Positions 1-9,174 of a stretch of 34,555 bases of DNA are shown in pieces (position 1 is the first letter of the stretch; each line of letters opens with the position of its first letter). Source of the DNA: Candidatus Schmidhempelia bombi str. Bimp (GTDB lineage: Bacteria; Pseudomonadota; Gammaproteobacteria; Enterobacterales; Orbaceae); NCBI RefSeq assembly GCF_000471645.3, contig NZ_AWGA01000047.1, positions 1 to 34,555 of the forward strand, in the 5' to 3' direction. Both the position numbers and the translations under genes were made by a program. The notes below the pieces were generated by a model that made no database searches, was not told the DNA's origin, and saw only the letters and a program-made list of their open reading frames with translations.

Positions 1-80
1 CGGGTAAATACCGTATGCCTGATTTACTGAGTTTTTTAGATCAACAAACTAAGTTATTTAAATCGGAGAAAGCGAGTTAG
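1..80 (+). CDS. C-terminal end of an unidentified protein (cut by window edge)
   Basis: A reading frame is open from the window edge to a TAG at 78-80. It encodes about 25 residues rich in Leu, Lys and Gln (ending FKSEKAS). Nothing in this tail identifies the family. The next gene starts about 100 bases downstream on the same strand, so the two may share a transcript. Confidence 0.45.
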   Translation, partial: GKYRMPDLLSFLDQQTKLFKSEKAS

Positions 81-183
81 AACAGTTTATTATGAATATT
101 GGCATTATTGGGCTATACTTATAGCATTATAAAATACCGATAACATTTAACAATTAACAAGCTAGAAATGGAATAATAATAAC

Positions 184-1320
184 ATGGTATGGCCTAAACC
201 TGATATCAGTAACCGAGTAAAATTACCTAAAAAATTACAGTTTGTAAAATGGCTACTGTTTTTTATCATCTTAACACTGATTACTGGCATTGCCTTTTTC
301 TTAATATCGAAGCATGACAGTGGTACACCACAATGGACTTTTATTGCAAAAGGGATGATTATTCCCATTGTGCTTGGTAGTATTGCTATTAGTGTACGTA
401 TCTATATTTATGGGCTTGCGCTGGAAAAATATGAGATATGGCAGCATGAGGTGGCACATATCAATCAGAACTGGCAATTATGGGCAATGCAATCATTGAT
501 AGTTCTCGATAGCCATTGTATTTTACCTAATTCACTTACCGCAGAAAAGATTTTAAATGATAGGGCTAATCTGGACGTAACAATTGATAAATCCCTCGCT
601 TTTTCTGATAACTTTGAATTAAAACAACATCTTGAGTCTATATTGTTTTCAATGCGTGGGGTATTGTCGCAATTACCCGAAACAGAATCGATCAATATTA
701 CCATTTACTCATCACCACAAGCATACGGTAGCTATTTTGATAGTGAGATAGAGCAAGTCTATAAAACAGCTAAAATCGACCAATCTTATACTTTATCCCA
801 TCATATAATAACCTATACTGATGCCGAATGTTTAACGCAATGGATTGATAATGGACAATCAGCATTACAGCTAATAATTATTAATAATACCCTCTCTTCT
901 TCGGATACGGCTTTTTTATGTGCTTTTTTGTTGATGGATAAAGACCGTTATCAAAAATTGGCACTCGATATAGCAAAGGCTGAGATTTTACGTCCGATGA
1001 TAACAACAGATATGGATAAAGGGATTGAGCAGATGGTTGAGATTCAATCCGCTATGCAACAAGTTGAACAATTTTGGTTTAGCAATTTAGATGAACAACA
1101 AGAGAGCAAGCTTATTGATAAATTAGCTAGGTCAAACTTTTCTTTCGAAGAGATATATAAATTAGGCATTCTTGTTGGTAACCAAACGCAGCTCTCTTAT
1201 TGGCTAGCATTAGCACTCGGCAGTGAAATGGTAACACAAACAGGAAAAAATAATTTTATTGCGGCAATAAGTCAGAATCAATGGCTATTTACGGTTTTAA
1301 CGGGAGTAGATAAGAAATAA
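184..1320 (+). CDS. Membrane-anchored protein of unknown function, possibly type VI secretion associated
   Basis: The 378-residue protein has two hydrophobic segments near the N-terminus (about residues 20-42 and 53-80) and then roughly 290 mostly polar residues with no catalytic motif I can recognise. The two-helix anchor plus large soluble domain, and a start of the MVWPxPD type, resemble uncharacterised membrane proteins found in type VI secretion clusters of enteric bacteria. That is a recollection of architecture, not a proven homology, and no core T6SS gene lies inside the window. The ATG at 184 follows an A-rich stretch with no strong Shine-Dalgarno. The DNA after the gene is full of broken small genes, as is often seen at effector/immunity ends of such clusters. 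Confidence 0.5.
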   Translation: MVWPKPDISNRVKLPKKLQFVKWLLFFIILTLITGIAFFLISKHDSGTPQWTFIAKGMIIPIVLGSIAISVRIYIYGLALEKYEIWQHEVAHINQNWQLWAMQSLIVLDSHCILPNSLTAEKILNDRANLDVTIDKSLAFSDNFELKQHLESILFSMRGVLSQLPETESINITIYSSPQAYGSYFDSEIEQVYKTAKIDQSYTLSHHIITYTDAECLTQWIDNGQSALQLIIINNTLSSSDTAFLCAFLLMDKDRYQKLALDIAKAEILRPMITTDMDKGIEQMVEIQSAMQQVEQFWFSNLDEQQESKLIDKLARSNFSFEEIYKLGILVGNQTQLSYWLALALGSEMVTQTGKNNFIAAISQNQWLFTVLTGVDKK

Positions 1321-1457
1321 TTAGTCACTGTTCTATTTAATAGAATGCCACAGATAAAATAATTTTAGATAGTTAATGATATGGCGAGATAGAAATTAAA
1401 TTGATAAGGCTAATTTGTTCGGTAGAGACAACGTGCTTTATATTCAAAAAATAACAT

Positions 1458-1587
1458 TATGGTAGGCGGCGGCCCATATGGTGTTGATACCTTCGTTACA
1501 ATAAACTAATTCCTTTTTCGGGAGCACCATCTGGGTCAGCAGTCAATAATATTGAAGTCATTTAAAATGGTCGCTTTGAATATGTTA
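1458..1587. other. Gap with possible coding debris
   Basis: On the minus strand a 21-codon open stretch (MTSILLTADPDGAPEK, ending ISLL) runs from about 1561 to a TAA near 1496. Further coding-like text follows in another frame. On the plus strand a short frame begins MVGGGPYGVDTF at 1459 and stops after 16 codons. Neither is long enough to call. The stretch looks like the worn end of a former gene. From 1321 to 1457 I see nothing. Confidence 0.25.
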
Positions 1588-1883
1588 TTAAACGAGGTCA
1601 TGGTTAGCAGGGCAAAATCCTCGGTTAAGTGGTGTTTTTTGTCTGATTTGTAATTTAATTTTACTACCATATCGGTCTATCAAATCACTTTTATTAAAGA
1701 AATTATAATAAATAGATAGCTGTTTATTATTTATTTGACAGTCAAAAGCAGCTATTTCAATAGTATTTTCGTTGTATGTATATAAAGAACGATTTTTGAA
1801 AATAATTTTTGTCTATAATAAGTAGTTATATCTGAATAGGCTAATCGTTTAGATAATACCTTTTTAATTTTATTTTTAGTCAT
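1588..1883 (-). pseudogene. Frameshifted small gene of unknown function (about 98 aa if restored)
   Basis: Reading from an ATG at 1883 gives MTKNKIKKVLSKRLAY and onward to about residue 30. The frame then runs into a stop within about 14 codons. Shifting by one base at a T-run (plus-strand 1793-1797, an A-run in the gene) opens a second frame of about 68 codons. It contains AAFDCQINNKQLSIYYNFFN and ends in PANHDLV and a TAA at 1588-1590. The restored protein would be about 98 residues, lysine- and tyrosine-rich, with no signal peptide or membrane segment. I do not recognise the family. Five A residues where six would restore the frame suggests a homopolymer slip: real decay, a phase-variable tract, or a sequencing error. 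Confidence 0.5.
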
Positions 1884-1940
1884 ATGTTATGGAATTTTAT
1901 CAAATAAAATAAATAATAAACTTTTATAATAATTGATTGC

Positions 1941-2317
1941 CTATTCACCAAAAATATATTGCTTATTTGCTCTACTCATGTTTTTTATCAATTCATTGGT
2001 ATTATTGTTTTTATTTTCAATATACGGATCACCAATAATTCTTCCCATTTGTTGCTGAAAAATAACCTTTCCTAATAAAACTAAAGCATTATCAATAAGA
2101 GTTAACTACGTCATGGTCAAAGGCGAGTTTCCTGTTGTTGCTTCAATAAAACTAAATATGCCTAATTGAGAACAAACATTTTTCCACCAAAATAGCCATT
2201 ATCCCTAACTTTATTTGAATAAGTATAAAATTGGTTATTCATTTTAATATTTAATAATTGATAACTATCGAAACGTATTAATTCATTTGTTGGACATTTA
2301 TTACGTAATGGTTGTGG
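1941..2317 (-). pseudogene. Decayed gene remnant, unknown family
   Basis: Two minus-strand frames join across a frameshift near 2161-2173. The upstream part reads CPTNELIRFDSYQLLNIKMN, then on to NKVRDNGYFGGKM. The downstream part reads QLGIFSFIEATTGNSPLTMT, crosses an in-frame TAG at 2106-2108, and continues TLIDNALVLLGKVIFQQQMG to a TAG at 1941-1943. Upstream it is closed by another TAG at 2318-2320. The protein-like composition across both breaks argues for a once-real gene of at least 120 codons. Its neighbour at 1588-1883 has the same orientation, so the two may be the remains of one cassette, for example a toxin and its immunity protein. That function is only inferred. Confidence 0.45.
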
Positions 2318-2325
2318 CTATTTAG

Positions 2326-2354
2326 TAGTCAGTTTGTGTAAGTTAGGTTATAAT
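2326..2354 (+). promoter_or_regulatory. Sigma-70-like promoter for the binding-protein gene
   Basis: A perfect -10 box TATAAT lies at 2349-2354. A partial -35 box TAGTCA (4 of 6) lies at 2326-2331, with 17 bases between them. The start point would fall near 2361, giving a leader of about 60 bases that contains a short upstream ORF. Confidence 0.5.
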
Positions 2355-2378
2355 TTACACAACTAAGTGAGTGAAATA

Positions 2379-2423
2379 ATGATTAAAAAAATCGCAACCC
2401 AAAAAGTAGTTAGGATAATATAA
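2379..2423 (+). CDS. 14-codon upstream ORF overlapping the next start codon
   Basis: ATG at 2379 opens MIKKIATQKVVRII and ends in a TAA whose last A is the first base of the downstream ATG (TAATG at 2421-2425). A GAGTGA stretch upstream could serve as a ribosome site. The overlap suggests translational coupling. No run of a single amino acid points to classical attenuation. It may be chance in A-rich DNA. Confidence 0.25.
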   Translation: MIKKIATQKVVRII

Positions 2424-3184
2424 TGAAAAAGATACTTTGCATGGCATTAATGCTATTAAGTAGTGAGTTAGTACACGCGAGGACAGTCACTGAAATTATT
2501 GATTCTAAAAAGCTAATTGTTGGTATTTCGGTCGATAATCCACCTCTAGCCTATCAAGATCAATTAGACAAATTAATGGGATTTGATGTGGATATGGCAC
2601 GCTCCTTAGCAAAGTCATTGAATGTCGATCTATTTTTGTTGGTAGTGGATAAATCAAGATTGGCCGATGGGTTGGCTGCCGATAAATTTGATATTGCTAT
2701 GGGTATCTCGTATAGTCCTGATCTTATTCGACAGTTTTTATTATCAAAAAGAGTCATTCCCGATGGGGTTGTTGCGTTAAAATTTTGCCAAAACCCTTAT
2801 CAAATAAGAAATGTAAAGGCGCTAAATAGTTCAAATGCGATTGTGATGGATACGGATGCCCATATTATGAGTTTTGCTAAAAAATATATGCCAGCGGCAA
2901 TAATTTATCCACAGCAATATAACATTAATCCTATAGATTTACTCTGGCACAGAGGGACCGATATTGTCATAACTGATTTAATTCAGGCAAATTATTATCA
3001 ATATTATTATCCTAAGCTTTTGTGTTTTGCAACAAAAGCCCCTATAGTGGGTTCTAGATCTTATAAAGTCTATATGACCCAAAAAAATAATACCCAATTA
3101 ATGAAGATTATCAACAATTGGTTAAGGGTAACGAATAAACAAGATATTGCTGAAAAATGGCATATTAATTTATCTTTAAGTTAA
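2423..3184 (+). CDS. Periplasmic substrate-binding protein, family 3 (polar amino acid type)
   Basis: The 253-residue protein begins with a signal peptide (MKKILCMALMLLSSELVHA, then RT). It continues with the family-3 solute-binding pattern: KLIVGISVDNPPLAYQD, then LMGFDVDMARSLAKSL and KFDIAMGISYSPD. Members bind amino acids or related compounds in the periplasm and deliver them to an ABC permease, but some relatives are enzymes such as cyclohexadienyl dehydratase. No permease or ATPase gene is adjacent, so it is an orphan that must share a transporter, act as a sensor, or be an enzyme. The mature protein has two cysteines that could pair (the FCQNP and LLCFATK regions). The ligand cannot be read from the sequence. 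Confidence 0.8.
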   Translation: MKKILCMALMLLSSELVHARTVTEIIDSKKLIVGISVDNPPLAYQDQLDKLMGFDVDMARSLAKSLNVDLFLLVVDKSRLADGLAADKFDIAMGISYSPDLIRQFLLSKRVIPDGVVALKFCQNPYQIRNVKALNSSNAIVMDTDAHIMSFAKKYMPAAIIYPQQYNINPIDLLWHRGTDIVITDLIQANYYQYYYPKLLCFATKAPIVGSRSYKVYMTQKNNTQLMKIINNWLRVTNKQDIAEKWHINLSLS

Positions 3185-3364
3185 GGGTAACTGATTAAAA
3201 ATTAGGTGATCATCCAAGCACATTACCACCTGATTCTTATTCGGCTATAAATGGGGATTATTTCTACTAGGATTCGCTATATTATCCCATTTTCGTGGCG
3301 ATGTTCGTTGGCTAAAGTTGTCTGAAATCTGCTCTTTCAGAAAAGATAAGACATCAGACAAAAT

Positions 3365-3388
3365 AAACGAAAAAGCTCAAACTTGAGC
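3365..3388 (-). terminator. Rho-independent terminator after amtB
   Basis: On the minus strand GCTCA-AGTT-TGAGC forms a 5-bp stem at 3375-3388, followed at once by a T-rich tail (TTTTTCGTTTATTTT). It lies about 20 bases past the amtB stop and is the natural end of the glnK-amtB transcript. Confidence 0.7.
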
Positions 3389-3406
3389 GCTGTTTAAGCG
3401 ATTCGG

Positions 3407-4723
3407 TTAATTATTGAATGCGCTTTCTCCATGGCAATGAATATCCAGCCCCTCTCTTTCTTGTTCTTCTGTAACGCGTAAACCAACGCATAAATCGGCA
3501 ATTTTATAAGCGATAAAAGAGATAATGGTCGTCCAAATGACGCAGGTGATGATACTCACTAATTGAATAGTAACTTGGTTTATCATCGTAATACCATTGG
3601 CATAACCGATACCCCCTAGTGAATCAGCGGTAAATACACCCGTTAATAAACACCCCACCATTCCACATACACCATGTACGCCAAAGACATCACAGGTATC
3701 ATCTATTTTTAGCATTTTTTTGAGCGAAGAAACACCCCAAACTCCTGATAAACCACAGATAAAGCCAATTAATAAAGCACCGCCAACACCAACAAATCCA
3801 GCAGCAGGAGTCACCCCAACTAGGCCTGCAATTACGCCAGATACCGCCCCAAGACAAGATGGTTTACCATGTAATAGCCATTCGGCTAAAGCCCAAGATA
3901 ATACAGCGGCGGCGGTGGCGGTAATCGTATTAATCAATGCAAGGCCGGCAATTTGATCAGCATGGCCCGCTGATCCAGCATTAAACCCAAACCAACCAAT
4001 ATAAAGAATTGCTGCACCAAGATAAACTAGAGGTAAATTAAATGGTTTTAGTGGTTCACGGTTAAAGCCAATACGTTTTTTAAGCAAATAAGCGCCAACC
4101 AATCCTGCCACAGCGGCATTAATATGGACGACTGTTCCACCCGCAAAATCTAATGCGCCTTCGTCATCTAAAATCCCTCCTCCCCAGACCATGTGCGCCA
4201 TTGGAATATAAGCAAAAGTAAACCAAAACACCATAAAAATTAATACGGCGGAGAAACGGACTCTTTCAGCAAAAGCGCCAAGAATTAAGCAGCAGGTAAT
4301 GCAAGCAAATGAGCCTTGGAATGCGATCCAAATTAGTTCGTAAATGGTCCCAGAAACGTCATTGATACCAATACCAATTAATAAAACATGACGAAAATTA
4401 CCAAAAAACCAGTCACCCTCGCCAAAAGTAAGCGTGTAACCATAAACAATCCATAATACCGTAATCACTGAAAAGGTGACTAGAACTTGTGATAGCATCG
4501 AAAGTACATTTTTAGCCCGTAATAAGCCGCCATAAAAAAGCGCAATGCCAGGTAATGACATAAATAGCACCAACACGGTGCAGATCATCATAAATCCATT
4601 ATCGGCTTTATCAGCTATAGTATCTTGGTTGGCTAAAATAGGGTTAGCAAACATAAGGCTAAAAATAGAAAACAGTAACTTTAACGGCAAGGTGCTTAAA
4701 GGGAAAATAAATTTTTTTAACAT
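3407..4723 (-). CDS. amtB: Ammonium transporter AmtB
   Basis: The 438-residue protein matches the Amt/Rh family over its whole length. It has a cleavable-looking N-terminal segment (to about residue 31, ending NPILA), then the FYGGLLRAKNVLS block, the Amt signature region DFAGGTVVHINAAVAGLVGA, and DVFGVHGVCGMVG. The histidines in the last two blocks correspond to the twin-His pair lining the pore. Amt trimers sit in the inner membrane and take up ammonium. The gene lies 18 bases downstream of glnK, whose product plugs AmtB when nitrogen is plentiful, so the two form the usual operon. A terminator follows the stop. Confidence 0.97.
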   Translation of the reverse strand: MLKKFIFPLSTLPLKLLFSIFSLMFANPILANQDTIADKADNGFMMICTVLVLFMSLPGIALFYGGLLRAKNVLSMLSQVLVTFSVITVLWIVYGYTLTFGEGDWFFGNFRHVLLIGIGINDVSGTIYELIWIAFQGSFACITCCLILGAFAERVRFSAVLIFMVFWFTFAYIPMAHMVWGGGILDDEGALDFAGGTVVHINAAVAGLVGAYLLKKRIGFNREPLKPFNLPLVYLGAAILYIGWFGFNAGSAGHADQIAGLALINTITATAAAVLSWALAEWLLHGKPSCLGAVSGVIAGLVGVTPAAGFVGVGGALLIGFICGLSGVWGVSSLKKMLKIDDTCDVFGVHGVCGMVGCLLTGVFTADSLGGIGYANGITMINQVTIQLVSIITCVIWTTIISFIAYKIADLCVGLRVTEEQEREGLDIHCHGESAFNN

Positions 4724-4741
4724 CGTTATCTCCTTAAAATA

Positions 4742-5501
<760 letters not shown>

Positions 5502-6377
5502 ATGATCAATATATTAATTGGGCTGTTTCCTGCATTAATGTGGGGCATGTTACCGATTATATTGACGAAATTGGGTGGAAAACCTATTCAGCAGATGATA
5601 GGGACGACATTAGGATCGCTAATTGTTGCACTTATCTGTTTATTATTCAGTTACCATCATGTTTCTTATAGCTTAAGCAATGTCCTATTATGCTTTATTT
5701 CAGGGATATTTTGGAGTGTAGGACAGCTTAATCAATACCGTGCGCTTGAAATTATAGGGGTATCACAAACCATGCCGCTTGCAACGGGATTATTATTAAT
5801 TAGTAATTCTTTATTTGGTGTGGTGGTTTTTGGTGATTGGGCTAGTGGCTATCAAAAAATATTAGGTTTTGGTGCGATAGCGTTAATTATATTTAGTCTC
5901 TTTTTGACCTCATATCAAACACAACGCCGCTCATCCAAAGAGATCAGTCAATTAAAACGTAGCATCCTGATTTTACTCTTGTCAACATTAGGTTATATAG
6001 GTTATGCCACTTTACCTAATTTTAGTGATAGTAATGGTTGGAGTGCATTTTTGCCGCAAGTTGTGGGGATGGTTTTAGGAACGTGGTTGCAAGCCATCTT
6101 TGTTTATAAACAGCAGCCCATTTTGGGTCATGAATCATGGCGACATTTAATGTCCGGCTTTATTTTTGCGATTGGGGCGTTAGGTTATTTAATTTCATTA
6201 AAAGTCAATGGGGTTGCAGTAGGCTATACATTATCACAAATGGGGGTCATTATTTCAACGATGGGTGGGATTGTCTTCTTAAAAGAGCATAAAACCCGTA
6301 GTGAGCTAAAACTGACAATCATTGGCTTATTATTAACGAGTATTGCTGCGATTATGGTTGGTTTAACAAAAAGTTAA
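5502..6377 (+). CDS. GRP-family sugar transporter (GlcU/RbsU-like)
   Basis: The product is 291 residues of almost entirely hydrophobic sequence, consistent with the ten-helix drug/metabolite-transporter fold split into two halves. The N-terminal LIGLFPALMWGMLPIILTKL, the central SVGQLNQYRALEIIGVSQTM and the C-terminal GYTLSQMGVIISTMGGIVFL blocks are typical of the glucose/ribose uptake (GRP) family. These proteins import sugars by proton symport. I chose the ATG at 5502, which has GGAT seven bases upstream, over an in-frame TTG at 5490. The substrate cannot be told from sequence. It stands alone, with the thiamine operon 65 bases downstream under its own promoter. Confidence 0.88.
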   Translation: MINILIGLFPALMWGMLPIILTKLGGKPIQQMIGTTLGSLIVALICLLFSYHHVSYSLSNVLLCFISGIFWSVGQLNQYRALEIIGVSQTMPLATGLLLISNSLFGVVVFGDWASGYQKILGFGAIALIIFSLFLTSYQTQRRSSKEISQLKRSILILLLSTLGYIGYATLPNFSDSNGWSAFLPQVVGMVLGTWLQAIFVYKQQPILGHESWRHLMSGFIFAIGALGYLISLKVNGVAVGYTLSQMGVIISTMGGIVFLKEHKTRSELKLTIIGLLLTSIAAIMVGLTKS

Positions 6378-6406
6378 ATGGGTAATAATAAATACTTTTA
6401 TGTCTA

Positions 6407-6435
6407 TTTACTTTATTGTTGCTAACCTTTACAAT
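6407..6435 (+). promoter_or_regulatory. Promoter of the thiamine transport operon
   Basis: A -35 box TTTACT (6407-6412) and a -10 box TACAAT (6430-6435) are 17 bases apart. The predicted start near 6442 coincides with the first base of the riboswitch P1 helix, which supports the assignment. Confidence 0.5.
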
Positions 6436-6442
6436 CGGTCTG

Positions 6443-6547
6443 TTCTCATCGGGGTGCATTTTGCTGAGATTTGTTTTAGATCATCTGCTCAAGAAACAAA
6501 AACCCGTCGAACCTGAACCGGCTAATACCGGCGGAGGGATTTGGGAG
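6443..6547 (+). ncRNA. TPP riboswitch (THI element)
   Basis: The conserved THI-box parts are present in order. GGGGTGC (6451-6457) and CTGAGA (6464-6469) come first, then after a variable arm GAACCTGAACCGG, CTAATACCGGCGGAGGGA (about 6509-6539). P1 is formed by TTCTCA (6443-6448) with TGGGAG (6542-6547). The aptamer binds thiamine pyrophosphate and, ahead of thiamine genes, normally turns expression off. It lies directly upstream of thiB. Confidence 0.95.
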
Positions 6548-6552
6548 TCATG

Positions 6553-6614
6553 AAAAGGATGTTGATTTCATAACCTCAAACCTTTTGCCTTGGCGTTAAT
6601 TTTGGAGGGCAAAA
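6553..6614 (+). promoter_or_regulatory. Riboswitch expression platform: Shine-Dalgarno sequestering hairpin
   Basis: TTTTGCC (6583-6589) is complementary to GGCAAAA (6608-6614). The helix would bury the edge of the GGAGGG ribosome site (6604-6609) and the A of the thiB ATG. An alternative pairing of AAAAGG (6553-6558) with CCTTTT (6581-6586) uses the same bases and excludes it. No U-tract terminator is seen, so control is probably at translation initiation. The structures are read by eye. Confidence 0.6.
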
Positions 6615-7603
6615 TGTTTCGTATTATTCTATTATCTCTTAGTCTCTTTTTTTGTCATATAGCGTATGCTGAGTCAACCCCGACTTTAACCGTTTATACT
6701 TATAGTTCATTTATTTCGGATTGGGGACCTGGACTAAAAATAAAAAATCTGTTTGAGCAACAATGTCACTGTAACATTAAATTTATGGCATTTGGTGACG
6801 GTGTCACGCTTTTAAATCGACTCAAGCTCGAAGGAAAAAGAAGTAAAGCTGACGTGATTGTTGGATTAGATAATAATTTAATTGCCGCAGCCAACAATGC
6901 TAATATTGTGCAGCCCCATCATATTGCCCCCTTCAAAAATCAACAATTAGCTTGGTGGAATGACCAATTTATGCCTTATGATTATGGTTATTTTGCGTTT
7001 ATTTATAATAAACAGAAAATTTCTCATCCACCAACCAGTATGCAACAATTGATTGAGAGCGAGAATGACTGGAAAATAGTGTATGCGGATCCTAGAACCA
7101 GTACACCAGGTTTAGGGCTATTATTATGGATACAGTCAATTTATGGCGATAAGGCATATCAAATATGGCAAGCGATGTCCAAGAAAACCTTGACAGTAAC
7201 CAAAGGATGGAGTGAAGCATATAGCCTATTTTTGAAAGATGAAGCCGATTTTGTATTAAGTTATGACACGTCACCGGTAGCACATCGACTTAATCAGCAC
7301 CAAGATCACTATGCGGCTCTGGCTTTTTCGGAAGGCCATTATCAGCAAATCGAAGTAGCGGCGATAACCAAATTTACTCAACAATTTGAGCTAGCTCAGC
7401 AATTTTTACGTTTTCTGGGATCGCAGCAAGCGCAATATTTATTAGCTGTACATAATGTTATGCATCCAATCATTAAGATTGAACTGCCCGCTGCTTTTGA
7501 CCCATTAATTACCGTAGATAAATTTTATATGATGAAGCCGGACGTGATCGAAGCCCATCGCACTAAATGGATTGAAACATGGCAAAACGCAGTCAGTCAT
7601 TAA
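6614..7603 (+). CDS. thiB: Thiamine ABC transporter, periplasmic binding protein
   Basis: The 329-residue protein has a signal peptide (MFRIILLSLSLFFCHIAYA) and the ThiB/TbpA pattern: LTVYTYSSFISDWGPG, KADVIVGLDNNL, YGYFAFIYNKQ and VYADPRTSTPGLGLL. It captures thiamine and its phosphates in the periplasm for ThiP-ThiQ. I place the start at the ATG at 6614 because GGAGGG sits five bases upstream and the signal peptide then begins correctly. An in-frame TTG at 6590 lies inside the riboswitch platform. The gene is first in a tightly packed three-gene operon, and its 3' end overlaps the thiP start by 25 bases. Confidence 0.95.
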   Translation: MFRIILLSLSLFFCHIAYAESTPTLTVYTYSSFISDWGPGLKIKNLFEQQCHCNIKFMAFGDGVTLLNRLKLEGKRSKADVIVGLDNNLIAAANNANIVQPHHIAPFKNQQLAWWNDQFMPYDYGYFAFIYNKQKISHPPTSMQQLIESENDWKIVYADPRTSTPGLGLLLWIQSIYGDKAYQIWQAMSKKTLTVTKGWSEAYSLFLKDEADFVLSYDTSPVAHRLNQHQDHYAALAFSEGHYQQIEVAAITKFTQQFELAQQFLRFLGSQQAQYLLAVHNVMHPIIKIELPAAFDPLITVDKFYMMKPDVIEAHRTKWIETWQNAVSH

Positions 7604-9174
7604 GTAGTTTGCTGCCTGGAACGCTAGCTGCGGTAGCGATTCTAGGCTTATTATTCTCAGCCATGTTATCACTATGGTTGTTTGCTTTTGATCAGACGGA
7701 TCTTAATTTTATTTTTAGTCCAGCGCTATGGCGTATTTTAGGATTTACCCTTTTTCAGGCAGCGCTATCGACTGTCTTTTCGGTGGTATTCGCTTTGATA
7801 CTGGCGAAAGCTTATTATCCATTGCGCTTTTATGGTAAAGCACTGTTATTACGATTATTTGCTTTAACTTTTGTGTTACCATCATTAGTGTTAGTGAGTA
7901 GTTTACCTTCTATCTATGGTCGACATGGCGGATTAGCAACCCTTTGCCAATGGTTTGGTGTCGATTATAGTTTTTCATTATATGGTATACAGGGGATTAT
8001 CATCGCGCATGTTTTTTATAATTTTCCTTTTGCCTTTCGTTTATTTTATCAAAGTTTAGCGGCGATTCCGCTTGAGCAACGCCAGCTAGCTGCTCAGCTA
8101 GGTTTTTCTTATTGGCAACATGTTCGCTATTTAGAATGGCCGGTACTGTTGCGACAAATTCCATCTATCGCATCCCTAATTTTTATGCTCTGTTTTACCA
8201 GTTTTGCCGTAGTGCTTACTTTAGGAGGCGGACCAAAAAATACCTCTTTTGAGGTGGCGATTTTCCAAGCACTACGTGATTTTGAATTAGATAAAGCTGT
8301 TATTTTATCCTTAGTTCAAACCCTACTTTGTTTATTATTTATGGTGTTGGTAAGAAGATTAACACCACCATCTATAATGGCATCACAAGTCGAACATCCA
8401 AATCATATCGGTACACTTAGCACGCTACCAACATTAATCAGCTATATTATTGTTGGTTTGTCTGCGCTATTTATTCTTTCGCCATTAGTGGTGATCGTTA
8501 TTAATGGCATGGCGGCATTCTCGATAACGTTAATAACCTCGACCCTAATACAGGCTATCCTTAATTCATTAACTATCGCTTTTTGCGCCGCTACGGTTAC
8601 CTTATTATTGGCGATTAGTCTACTTTGGACTTATAGTCGATTATTAGTACGCGGCTATCGATGGCTAAGTGAATCAATGATTATGATGGGTTCACTAATT
8701 TTAATTATACCAACGATGGTATTAGCATCTGGTCTGTTTTTACTTTTTTTTACGCTGAGTAATGTATCGTGGTTTATCGCAATATTAGTGATTATTAGTA
8801 ATGGATTAGCTACCTTACCTTTTGCATTAAAAATCTTAGAAGGACCAATGGAGACCATTTATCAACGCTATCATTGCTTAAGCCAATCCTTAAATATAAC
8901 CGGAGTGAATCATTTTTATTGGATAGAAGTTAAAGGCTTAAAAACTTTGTTTTGTTTCACTTTTGCTTTTGCTTGTATGATGTCAATGGGTGATTTTGGG
9001 ATCATTGCCCTATTTGGTCAGCCAGATTTTGCTACCTTACCTTACTATTTATATCAGCAAATGGGCAGTTATCAACAGCAGCAGGCAGATTTTACTGCTT
9101 TACTATTGTTAATGATTTGCTTATTGCTTTTTTATTTAACGGAAATCTTAATGAGACATTATGATCGTACTTAA
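7579..9174 (+). CDS. thiP: Thiamine ABC transporter, permease
   Basis: The 531-residue protein is hydrophobic with about twelve membrane segments in two similar halves, each a binding-protein-dependent permease domain. The EAA-type cytoplasmic loop in the first half is visible around PLEQRQLAAQLGFSYWQHVR. The second-half counterpart lies near YQRYHCLSQSLNITGVNHFY and is more diverged. This fused two-domain architecture is normal for ThiP. It forms the inner-membrane channel between ThiB and ThiQ. The start ATG lies inside the end of thiB and its own end overlaps thiQ by 14 bases, so the three are translationally coupled under the TPP riboswitch. Confidence 0.95.
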   Translation: MAKRSQSLSSLLPGTLAAVAILGLLFSAMLSLWLFAFDQTDLNFIFSPALWRILGFTLFQAALSTVFSVVFALILAKAYYPLRFYGKALLLRLFALTFVLPSLVLVSSLPSIYGRHGGLATLCQWFGVDYSFSLYGIQGIIIAHVFYNFPFAFRLFYQSLAAIPLEQRQLAAQLGFSYWQHVRYLEWPVLLRQIPSIASLIFMLCFTSFAVVLTLGGGPKNTSFEVAIFQALRDFELDKAVILSLVQTLLCLLFMVLVRRLTPPSIMASQVEHPNHIGTLSTLPTLISYIIVGLSALFILSPLVVIVINGMAAFSITLITSTLIQAILNSLTIAFCAATVTLLLAISLLWTYSRLLVRGYRWLSESMIMMGSLILIIPTMVLASGLFLLFFTLSNVSWFIAILVIISNGLATLPFALKILEGPMETIYQRYHCLSQSLNITGVNHFYWIEVKGLKTLFCFTFAFACMMSMGDFGIIALFGQPDFATLPYYLYQQMGSYQQQQADFTALLLLMICLLLFYLTEILMRHYDRT

